Origin: an uncultured Clostridia bacterium
GTDB taxonomy: Bacteria; Bacillota; Clostridia; Oscillospirales; Acutalibacteraceae
Length of the DNA: 11,539 nt
Assembly (NCBI GenBank): GCA_944384865.1
Contig: CALWVC010000031.1
Location: 1-11,539, forward strand
Direction of reading: 5' to 3'
The notes beneath the pieces were generated by a model. It was not told the origin of the DNA, made no database searches, and worked only from the letters and a program-made list of their open reading frames with translations. Each line of letters starts with the position of its first letter. Positions within the stretch are counted from its first letter, which is position 1. Both the position numbers and the translations under genes were made by a program. Below are positions 6,481 to 11,539 of this stretch, one piece after another.

Positions 6481-6687
6481 TCACCGCTTGCGGGTGTGTG
6501 GGACTCCGGCTGTGTCAATGAAGATTTGGAGATCATGACCATATAACAAAATATCGTCTTCGGTTTCACATTGGTCGCTTTGCGCGCAAATGTCGGACAT
6601 TTTCATGGTATTGATCGTCCGGCTGCTCGGATTGATAAAAACCCGGATATCCCGGATTATGAAATTGCGGCACTTTGTTTTCGACAT
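6481..6687 (-). CDS. Small hypothetical protein, possibly frameshifted near its C-terminus
   Basis: A 68-residue reading frame starting MSKTKCRNFIIRDIRVFINPSS and ending VPHTRKR. The first two thirds look protein-like: a basic start, an amphipathic RDIRVFI segment, then NTMKMSDICAQSDQCETEDDI. After ETEDDI the frame becomes less convincing. Shifting by one base at the ATTTTG run would give YMVMISKSS and a stop at 6477-6479. That ending has the hydrophobic alternation of a final strand, so a one-base insertion or sequencing error is possible. The ATG at 6687 has only a GGGAG about eleven bases upstream, and no clear promoter. I do not recognise the family with confidence. It lies between the terminator of the ABC gene and the promoter of the protease gene. 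Confidence 0.35.
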   Translation of the reverse strand: MSKTKCRNFIIRDIRVFINPSSRTINTMKMSDICAQSDQCETEDDILLYGHDLQIFIDTAGVPHTRKR

Positions 6688-6697
6688 TTTCTGCAAA

Positions 6698-6775
6698 GCT
6701 CCCGGCTAACGCTGTTTTTTTGATAGTCAGAGCATCAGTGGTTGTCAGTAATAGAAAAGCCTCCGGCTAACGCCG
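6698..6775. repeat. Two near-identical 17-bp copies 61 bp apart
   Basis: 6698-6714 (GCTCCCGGCTAACGCTG) and 6759-6775 (GCCTCCGGCTAACGCCG) agree at 14 of 17 positions. The second copy is the left part of the perfect terminator stem. The first is followed by seven T residues on the plus strand but lacks a full complementary arm, so it looks like a decayed terminator. The 145-bp stretch between 6688 and 6832 holds these and no gene that I can support. Confidence 0.5.
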
Positions 6776-6780
6776 GAGGC
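6759..6780 (-). terminator. Intrinsic terminator of the ABC ATPase gene
   Basis: GCCTCCGGC (6759-6767) pairs perfectly with GCCGGAGGC (6772-6780) around the loop TAAC. On the minus strand the stem is followed by TTTTCTATT. It begins 52 bp after the stop codon of the ATPase gene. Confidence 0.85.
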
Positions 6781-6832
6781 CATTTACATTTTAATATTTA
6801 TTGAAAAATAAATTAGAAGATGGTTTTCTGAC

Positions 6833-7975
6833 TTAATGTGTTATGGCTTGCTCGGTTTCCTTATCAAAGATATGGATCTTACGAGGCTCCATAGCAATTT
6901 TGATGGTATCACCGGATTTGGCAGTTGTAGAAGGATCAACCCGAGCGATCATATAGTGGCCTTCACTGTTGAAATACAGATAAGTTTCAGCGCCACTTAA
7001 CTCGGCGATTTCGATATTTGCGTCAATAACACCTTCCGCAAACTCTTCAACCAGTTTCGGTTCGTCATGGATATGTTCCGGACGAATGCCCATGATGACT
7101 TCTTTATCTACATAGGGATCTAACTGACCTTTGTCATTTTTTTCGGCCGGCAGTTTGATCTGGAATTTAACGCCCAGTCGGCGTTTGGTATCTTCAGACC
7201 CGAACTCTACGTAGAAATCGCTCTCTTTTTTAATAATTTTAGCATCTACGAAATTCATCTGCGGGGTGCCGATGAATCCGGCGACAAATTTGTTAACCGG
7301 CAAATCATACAGATGCTGCGGCGTGTCAACCTGTTGGATGACACCGTCTTTCATAACACAGATTCGATCAGCCATGGTCATAGCTTCGGTCTGGTCGTGG
7401 GTAACATAAATGAACGTGGTGCCCAGTCTCTGATGCAGTTTGGAAAGCTCGGTCCGCATTTGGGCACGCAGTTTCGCGTCGAGGTTGGACAGCGGTTCGT
7501 CAAGCAGGAATACCTGTGGTTCACGAACAATTGCACGCCCCAAAGCCACACGTTGACGCTGACCGCCGGACAGCGCTTTCGGTTTTCTGTCAAGTAAATG
7601 GTCAATATCCAGAATACGGGCGGCTTCATCCACCCGGCGTTTAATTTCATCTTTGGGGGTTTTACGCAGTTTCAAACCGAAAGCCATGTTTTCAAACACG
7701 GACATATGCGGATACAACGCGTAGTTTTGGAACACCATAGCGATATCGCGGTCTTTCGGAGGAACATCGTTGACCAGACGGTCGCCGATATACAACTCGC
7801 CTTCGGAGATTTCTTCCAGCCCGGCGATCATTCGCAGTGTTGTGGATTTACCGCAGCCGGACGGGCCGACAAAAATAATAAACTCTTTGTCTTTAATTTC
7901 AAGGTTGAAGTCTGAGACGGCCAAAACGCCGCCCGGATATTTTTTGTAAATGTGTTTAAGGGACAAACCTGCCAT
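6833..7975 (-). CDS. Sugar ABC importer ATPase, MalK/UgpC/MsmX type
   Basis: A 380-residue ATPase that powers carbohydrate (CUT1-type) ABC importers from the cytoplasmic side. It shows the complete nucleotide-binding set: Walker [10 protein letters not shown] (37-45), Q-loop Gln83 in [10 protein letters not shown], signature LSGGQRQR (135-142), Walker B VFLLDE (155-160), D-loop SNLD (163-166) and switch His193 in YVTHDQ. The C-terminal part (about 236-375) is the TOBE/OB-fold regulatory region, including GIRPEHI, as in MalK and MsmX. The start is ATG 7973-7975, with AGGAGG (7985-7990) nine bases upstream. No permease or binding-protein gene adjoins it. It has its own promoter and terminator, as expected for a shared 'multitask' ATPase like Bacillus MsmX that serves several importers. 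I leave the symbol empty because MsmX and UgpC cannot be told apart here. Confidence 0.95.
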   Translation of the reverse strand: MAGLSLKHIYKKYPGGVLAVSDFNLEIKDKEFIIFVGPSGCGKSTTLRMIAGLEEISEGELYIGDRLVNDVPPKDRDIAMVFQNYALYPHMSVFENMAFGLKLRKTPKDEIKRRVDEAARILDIDHLLDRKPKALSGGQRQRVALGRAIVREPQVFLLDEPLSNLDAKLRAQMRTELSKLHQRLGTTFIYVTHDQTEAMTMADRICVMKDGVIQQVDTPQHLYDLPVNKFVAGFIGTPQMNFVDAKIIKKESDFYVEFGSEDTKRRLGVKFQIKLPAEKNDKGQLDPYVDKEVIMGIRPEHIHDEPKLVEEFAEGVIDANIEIAELSGAETYLYFNSEGHYMIARVDPSTTAKSGDTIKIAMEPRKIHIFDKETEQAITH

Positions 7976-7999
7976 ATAATGAAGCCTCCTAAAAAGATG

Positions 8000-8030
8000 T
8001 TTCGATAATTTCAGGCAAAATATATCGAAA
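8000..8030. promoter_or_regulatory. Perfect 8-bp inverted repeat in the ATPase leader (possible operator)
   Basis: TTTCGATA (8000-8007) and TATCGAAA (8023-8030) form a perfect inverted repeat with a 15-bp spacer. It sits just downstream of the predicted transcription start and 10 bp before the AGGAGG binding site. Possible roles are a two-half-site operator for a repressor or a leader hairpin. The spacing of half-sites, about 23 bp centre to centre, is near two helical turns. Confidence 0.45.
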
Positions 8031-8041
8031 GGATTGTTTAT

Positions 8042-8070
8042 ATAGTATCATAGTTTTGAAAAAAATGCAA
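8042..8070 (-). promoter_or_regulatory. Probable promoter of the ABC ATPase gene
   Basis: On the minus strand, TTGCAT (8065-8070) and TACTAT (8042-8047) are 17 bp apart, with a T-run and CAAAA in the spacer. This gives a leader of about 60 nt. An alternative -10, TATATA, lies a few bases later but would need an over-long spacer. The 243-bp gap between the ATPase and the pseudouridine synthase genes is AT-rich; beyond this promoter and the inverted repeat I see no gene and no clear terminator in it. Confidence 0.55.
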
Positions 8071-8218
8071 TAAAACTAATTTCACAAAGAATAAAATATC
8101 ACTTTAGTCATTATTACCATAATCATCAAACATATTACAAAAATGGTTCATAGAGGCACTTGGTTTTGTATGTACTGCACAATAATTGCGGAAAAATTGC
8201 AGAATAGTGATATTTGAA

Positions 8219-8926
8219 CTAATTGTAAACTTTTTGTTCTGCAGGGGTTAACAACCGGGCTTGTCCGGGCTTGAGAGATGGATCCAATCTTAAATCGCCA
8301 ATTTGTACACGTTTGAGGGCGATAACATGATTGCCCACAGCTGCAGCCATACGTTTGATTTGGTGATATTTCCCTTCTTTGATACCGATTTGAACCAGCT
8401 GATGACGATGATCCAGAAAGTCAATTTGCGCGCTTTGCAGCGCGGTGCCGTCTGCCAATGTGACGCCGTCGCGCAGTAGGGCCATGCTTTGTTCGGTCAG
8501 CGGTTCTGCAAATTGGGCGTGGTAATATTTCAGATGTTTGCCTGGTGCAATCACCCGGTGAGCAAACGCGCCGTCGTCGGTGATTAGCAGCAGTCCGGTG
8601 GTATCTTTGTCTAACCGGCCAACCGGGAACAGACCTTTGCGCCGCCACTGGGCGGGCAGCAGTTCTACCACCGGAATTCCCTCGGTAGCATCGGCAGTGC
8701 AGACGGTGTTTTGAGGTTTGTAGAGCATGATATACAGATGTGTCTGACAGTATAACGGCGTATGATTATGACAGATATGATCGGTATCACGATTACATTT
8801 TTGATCTGGCGCGTATACAATCTGTCCGTTGACGGTGACGACACCGGATTTGATCTGTTGGATAGCCTGCTTGCGTGAAATCCGCAGTACATCGGCAATC
8901 AGCTTGTCCAGCCGGATCAGAGACAT
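8219..8926 (-). CDS. rsuA: RsuA/RluB-family pseudouridine synthase
   Basis: A 235-residue rRNA pseudouridine synthase. An N-terminal S4 RNA-binding domain (about 1-50: MSLIRLDKLIADVLRISRKQAIQQI, KSGVVTVNG) is followed by the catalytic domain. The family motif GRLDKDTTGLLLIT (103-116) holds the catalytic Asp106. Also present are the 'MLYKP' strand (67-71), GKYHQIKRM (the RNA-contact motif near residues 194-202) and a LKRVQIGDLRLD ending. The short size and single S4 domain favour RsuA (which modifies 16S rRNA) over RluB, but the site is inferred only by family. The start ATG 8924-8926 has AAGGAGG seven bases upstream. It follows the DUF4830 gene by 28 bp and is probably the last gene of that run. 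Confidence 0.9.
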   Translation of the reverse strand: MSLIRLDKLIADVLRISRKQAIQQIKSGVVTVNGQIVYAPDQKCNRDTDHICHNHTPLYCQTHLYIMLYKPQNTVCTADATEGIPVVELLPAQWRRKGLFPVGRLDKDTTGLLLITDDGAFAHRVIAPGKHLKYYHAQFAEPLTEQSMALLRDGVTLADGTALQSAQIDFLDHRHQLVQIGIKEGKYHQIKRMAAAVGNHVIALKRVQIGDLRLDPSLKPGQARLLTPAEQKVYN

Positions 8927-8954
8927 CGGAAAACCTCCTTTTTATTGGGCGGTA

Positions 8955-9419
8955 TTATTGGGGGTCGACTGCCTGAAAACCGTGCATAAAGCCGTCTAAG
9001 GCGGTGGAATGGATGTCGCCGCCAATAATGATGCCATCAAAAACCAGAAGCGAAGCATAAATATCGTCGCCGCCACTTGGATAGTTTAAAATATGATAGC
9101 TGTATAATTTTGCAGTCTGGCCTTTATAAGGGGACAAATCAAAGCCCTGTGCCAGCTGGATATCATTATAAGGCTGATACACATCATCGAACACCGACGG
9201 AATCACGGTATCTTTTTCGCTTTCACTGTCAGGATCGCATTTCCACCCAAATCTGGATAAAAATGTGACACGCGCATCAGAGGTGGAACCGTCGACAGGA
9301 TTTTCGGCTTCGGCAGGGCCTTGTCCAAACAGCGCCAACAGGATGGCTGCAATAGCCAGCAGCACAAAAATAAAAACCAGAATCTTTCTTTTTGTAATTC
9401 TTGCGGTAAACGAAATCAT
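8955..9419 (-). CDS. DUF4830 membrane-anchored protein
   Basis: A 154-residue protein with one N-terminal membrane anchor (about 11-32, after a basic start MISFTARITKRK) and an extracytoplasmic DUF4830 domain (about 50-148). Typical family phrases are VTFLSRFGWKCDPD (51-64), TVIPSVFDDVYQPYN (71-85), QGFDLSPYKGQ (91-101), a YSYHILNYP strand (107-114), LLVFDGIIIGGDIHS (124-138) and the ending LDGFMHG. The function of this clostridial family is unknown. I chose ATG 9417-9419 with GAGG nine bases upstream; a GTG 15 bp earlier in frame would itself overlap that binding site. The gene follows the aminopeptidase by 63 bp. Its binding site lies within a stem-loop, described separately. Confidence 0.85.
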   Translation of the reverse strand: MISFTARITKRKILVFIFVLLAIAAILLALFGQGPAEAENPVDGSTSDARVTFLSRFGWKCDPDSESEKDTVIPSVFDDVYQPYNDIQLAQGFDLSPYKGQTAKLYSYHILNYPSGGDDIYASLLVFDGIIIGGDIHSTALDGFMHGFQAVDPQ

Positions 9420-9420
9420 A

Positions 9421-9468
9421 GCCGGAGTCCTCACAATCTTTTTTGTACAATCTATGCGGAACTCCGGC
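9421..9468 (-). promoter_or_regulatory. Stem-loop overlapping the DUF4830 ribosome binding site
   Basis: The arms GCCGGAGTCC (9421-9430) and GGAACTCCGGC (9458-9468) pair over 10 bp with one bulged base and enclose a 27-nt loop. On the minus strand, the GGA of the GAGGA binding site and the bases up to one before the ATG fall in the stem. If formed in the mRNA, it would limit access to the start of DUF4830. It lacks a following T-run, so it is not a normal terminator. Confidence 0.5.
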
Positions 9469-9479
9469 CGGATATGCGG
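9453..9479. repeat. Direct repeats TATGCGG flanking a 10-bp palindrome
   Basis: TATGCGG occurs at 9453-9459 and 9473-9479, exactly 20 bp apart, and the perfect palindrome TCCGGCCGGA (9463-9472) lies between them. The block is immediately after the aminopeptidase stop codon and before DUF4830. It overlaps one arm of the stem-loop, so its parts may serve that structure only. Confidence 0.4.
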
Positions 9480-9482
9480 TTT

Positions 9483-10883
9483 TTAAATGTCGAAGAATGC
9501 GCAGAATGCGCGATAGGCCATATAAACGTCCAGCTTGGCGACGACCTCAAAGGGCGCGTGCATGGACAATACCGGAACGCCCAGGTCAATGGTATCCACG
9601 TCCAGATTGGCGATATACATGGCGACGGTACCGCCGCCACCGGCATCGACTTTGCCCAGTTCGCCGGTTTGCCAGACAACGTGATGGTCCAGCAGCATTT
9701 TACGGATGAAGCCCATATATTCGGCGGATGCATCAGAGGTTCCGGATTTGCCGCGGGAGCCGGTGTATTTGGTGATCACAACGCCGCCGTTTAGTACGGC
9801 CGCGTTGTTTTTCTCAAATACGTCGGGGAAGGTAGGATCAAACGCGGCGTTGACGTCCGCCGACAAACACATGGAATTGGAAAGAGCGGTGTATCCGGCG
9901 GCACCCTGCATCGCAGCCAGATCATAAATGAAGTTTTTCATATAGGACGACTGCAGACCGGTGTTGCCTTCAGAGCCAATCTCCTCTTTATCAGTTAATA
10001 CTGTCAAAATCGTCTTTTTCGGATGTTCGGTGTGCAGCGCCGCCATCAGCGCAGGATAGGCGCAGACACGGTCATCATGACCGTACCCACCGATCATCGA
10101 CCGGTCAAAGCCAATGTCGCAGACATCGTAAGCAGGGACAAGTTCCAACTCTGCGCTGGTAAAGTCCGCCTCGGTAATGCCGTATTTTTCGTTTAAAAGC
10201 TGTAGAATCTGCAGCTTGACAGTTTCAGAAGCTTTGCTGTCGTTAAACGGGCGGGAGCCGATCAGAATATTTAATTCTTCGCCTTTGATGCCTTCGCCCA
10301 GGGTGCGTTTAGACTGTTCTACGCCCAAATGGGGCAGCAGATCGGTGATGACAAAGCGGGGATCACCCGGCTGATCGCCGAGACGGACTTCGACCTGACT
10401 GCCGTCTGCTTTGACGACAACACCGTATAACGCCAATGGCATGGCAGTCCATTGATATTTTTTGATGCCGCCGTAATAGTGGGTTTTAAAATAGGCCAGC
10501 TCACCGGATTCATAGACCGGATTGGGTTTCAGATCAAGTCGCGGGGAGTCGATATGCGCGGCGGCAATCTGCACGCCGTTGACTACCGGGTCGCTGCCCA
10601 ACACGCACAACAGAACCGCTTTGTTGCGGTGTAACACATAAATTTTATCGCCGGGCTGATAGACTTTGCTTTTTTCAAAAGCGACAAAGCCGTGTTGCTG
10701 CGCCAACGCTACCGCGCTTTTGGCAAACAGACGTTCGGTTTTATTGGCGTTCAAAAAGGCGGCATAGCCCTCGCAGAAGTCATAAGCGCCGTCGATATCG
10801 TCAGACTGCGCTCTGAAATAACCGTTTTTACTGTTTTTAAACAGTTCTTCTTTTAGTGTTTCAGCCTGTGATTGTTCACACAT
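9483..10883 (-). CDS. M18-family aminopeptidase
   Basis: A 466-residue cytoplasmic zinc metallo-aminopeptidase of family M18 (aspartyl aminopeptidase/aminopeptidase I type), which removes N-terminal residues from peptides. Expected metal and catalytic positions are visible: His110 in AAAHIDSPRLDLKP, Asp270/271 in GGYGHDDRVCAY, Glu300 (base) and Glu301 in DKEEIGSEGNTG, Asp343 in SADVNAAFDP and His442 in LSMHAPFEV. Length is normal for the family. The start ATG 10881-10883 (MCEQSQ) has GAGG nine bases upstream, and lies inside the last codons of the lytic transglycosylase gene, overlapping it by 8 nt. In-frame ATGs further up lack a suitable binding site. The overlap suggests translational coupling. 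Substrate preference cannot be read from sequence. Confidence 0.94.
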   Translation of the reverse strand: MCEQSQAETLKEELFKNSKNGYFRAQSDDIDGAYDFCEGYAAFLNANKTERLFAKSAVALAQQHGFVAFEKSKVYQPGDKIYVLHRNKAVLLCVLGSDPVVNGVQIAAAHIDSPRLDLKPNPVYESGELAYFKTHYYGGIKKYQWTAMPLALYGVVVKADGSQVEVRLGDQPGDPRFVITDLLPHLGVEQSKRTLGEGIKGEELNILIGSRPFNDSKASETVKLQILQLLNEKYGITEADFTSAELELVPAYDVCDIGFDRSMIGGYGHDDRVCAYPALMAALHTEHPKKTILTVLTDKEEIGSEGNTGLQSSYMKNFIYDLAAMQGAAGYTALSNSMCLSADVNAAFDPTFPDVFEKNNAAVLNGGVVITKYTGSRGKSGTSDASAEYMGFIRKMLLDHHVVWQTGELGKVDAGGGGTVAMYIANLDVDTIDLGVPVLSMHAPFEVVAKLDVYMAYRAFCAFFDI

Positions 10884-11454
10884 TGTCATCAACCTCTTTT
10901 TCAAAATCATAGATATTTTTATAGGTCTGAACGGTGTTCATGACCCGGTTTGCATAACTTTCGGTATCGGCATAGGGAATATGGTCCAGCGTTTTGCCGT
11001 CGGAAGAATATGCAGGATTTTTCAGCCATGCATTTACACTTCCGCGTCCCGCATGATAGGCAATTACAGCCGTTTTATAATCACCAAATTCATCGTAATG
11101 TAATTTTAATACCAGGCAGCCATATTTGATATTGGTTTGAGGATCGGTCAGATCGGTCTCGCCGGTGTAACCGTCATATTTGGTTTTGGCCCAACTGAAC
11201 GCGTCGGGCATAAGCTGCATCAGGCCCTTTGCGCCGAGGCCCGATTCGGCATTTGGATCAAAAGAGCTTTCGCATTTAATCACCGCGTAAATAACGGCGG
11301 GATCCAGATTGAATTCTGCGGCGTATTGCTCCACATATTCACTGTATTTTATAGGATAAACCGATTTTAAAACTTTATTATATGCAAAAATTCCGGCAAA
11401 AATCAAAGTCAGGATTACAACCAGGATTACCAGCCGTTTGAAAGCTTTTTTCAA
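10876..11454 (-). CDS. Membrane-anchored lytic transglycosylase (SLT domain)
   Basis: A 192-residue cell-wall enzyme that cleaves the glycan strand of peptidoglycan without hydrolysis. Residues 8-25 form a membrane span following a short basic start, so it is anchored in or exported across the membrane. The SLT (goose-lysozyme-like) domain covers about 37-180: AAEFNLDPAVIYAVIKCESSF with catalytic Glu62, GAKGLMQLMP (74-83), AYHAGRGSVNAWL (132-144, usually AYNAG) and SYANRVMNTVQTY (166-178). The start is TTG 11452-11454, which overlaps the stop of coaE as TTGA. There is no strong binding site of its own, so translation probably depends on ribosomes finishing coaE. The downstream aminopeptidase starts inside this gene's end. 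The coaE-transglycosylase order is, to my recollection, common in Clostridia. Confidence 0.93.
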   Translation of the reverse strand: MKKAFKRLVILVVILTLIFAGIFAYNKVLKSVYPIKYSEYVEQYAAEFNLDPAVIYAVIKCESSFDPNAESGLGAKGLMQLMPDAFSWAKTKYDGYTGETDLTDPQTNIKYGCLVLKLHYDEFGDYKTAVIAYHAGRGSVNAWLKNPAYSSDGKTLDHIPYADTESYANRVMNTVQTYKNIYDFEKEVDDNV

Positions 11455-11539
11455 GATCGGGGCACCATCCTTTGCAGCGTAGCATACAACCGGTCTACCT
11501 GCCGCTGTAGAGTGGGCAGGCCGGCGTCGTTTCGAATCA
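11451..11539 (-). CDS. coaE: Dephospho-CoA kinase, C-terminal fragment (5' end outside window)
   Basis: The minus-strand frame is open to the right edge and reads (V)IRNDAGLPTLQRQVDRLYATL, then QRMVPRS and TGA (11451-11453). This matches the usual end of CoaE, a 'VI.N.G....L..QV..L' helix. CoaE phosphorylates dephospho-CoA in the last step of coenzyme A synthesis. The P-loop lies outside the window and cannot be checked. The stop overlaps the TTG start of the transglycosylase by the sequence TTGA, so the genes are probably coupled. Confidence 0.75.
   Translation of the reverse strand, partial: IRNDAGLPTLQRQVDRLYATLQRMVPRS

Noticed and set aside
8115..8162. 15-codon minus-strand ORF in the gap before the ATPase gene
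   Set aside because: It has no ribosome binding site and no family features, and it lies upstream of the ATPase promoter; short ORFs are expected by chance.
8094..8215. 10-bp inverted repeat AAATATCACT / AGTGATATTT about 100 bp apart
   Set aside because: It is AT-rich and widely spaced, with no link to a promoter or coding edge, so chance is the simplest reading.
9321..9794. Long plus-strand open frames opposite the aminopeptidase and DUF4830 genes
   Set aside because: They are antisense to clearly recognised proteins, have no family features, and arise from the GC-rich codon pattern of the real genes.
1..11539. CRISPR array, tRNA, rRNA, transposase or phage genes
   Set aside because: No regularly spaced repeats, cloverleaf-like segments or recognisable mobile-element proteins were seen on either strand.

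Overview
The window looks like chromosome of an anaerobic Firmicute of class Clostridia, probably a gut-type Oscillospiraceae/Ruminococcaceae relative. This rests on a Gram-positive Obg C-terminus, Mini-RNase III, YitT, DUF4830, and two secreted proteins ending in type I dockerins. It is mostly conserved housekeeping DNA with an AT-richer accessory island in the middle. No RNA genes, insertion sequences or CRISPR arrays were seen.

Plus strand, 2-3822: six co-directional genes with short gaps. They are the tail of obg, mrnC (Mini-RNase III), a YitT-family membrane protein, a stand-alone 83-residue domain resembling part of the fatty-acid kinase FakA, an RsmF/NOP2-type rRNA cytosine methyltransferase, and a helical ferritin-like protein of unknown function. 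Obg, Mini-III and RsmF all act on ribosome assembly, so this half reads as a ribosome-maturation run with passengers. It ends at two stem-loops (3868-3946) between convergent genes.

Minus strand, 3964-6480: the dockerin island. A papain-like (C1) secreted cysteine protease with a C-terminal dockerin (4824-6365) is followed by a second secreted dockerin protein with an unrecognised front part (3964-4725). Each has its own promoter; the one for the second gene is a perfect TTGACA-17-TATAAT. The dockerins share an NNKD...LKK pattern, suggesting that both dock on the same cohesin scaffold, which is not in the window.

Minus strand, 6481-7975: a short possibly frameshifted hypothetical gene, an intrinsic terminator, and a MalK/MsmX-type sugar-importer ATPase with no permease or binding protein beside it. 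Its leader carries a perfect 8-bp inverted repeat that may be an operator.

Minus strand, 8219-11539: a tight run in the order coaE (tail), membrane-anchored lytic transglycosylase, M18 aminopeptidase, DUF4830 protein, RsuA-type pseudouridine synthase. The first three overlap at their ends (TTGA, then an 8-nt nested start), which points to translational coupling. A stem-loop before the DUF4830 gene folds over its ribosome binding site.

I did not find a wholly new system. The most promising leads are the dockerin protease pair, the stand-alone FakA-like domain, the hairpin before DUF4830, and the inverted repeat before the ATPase gene.
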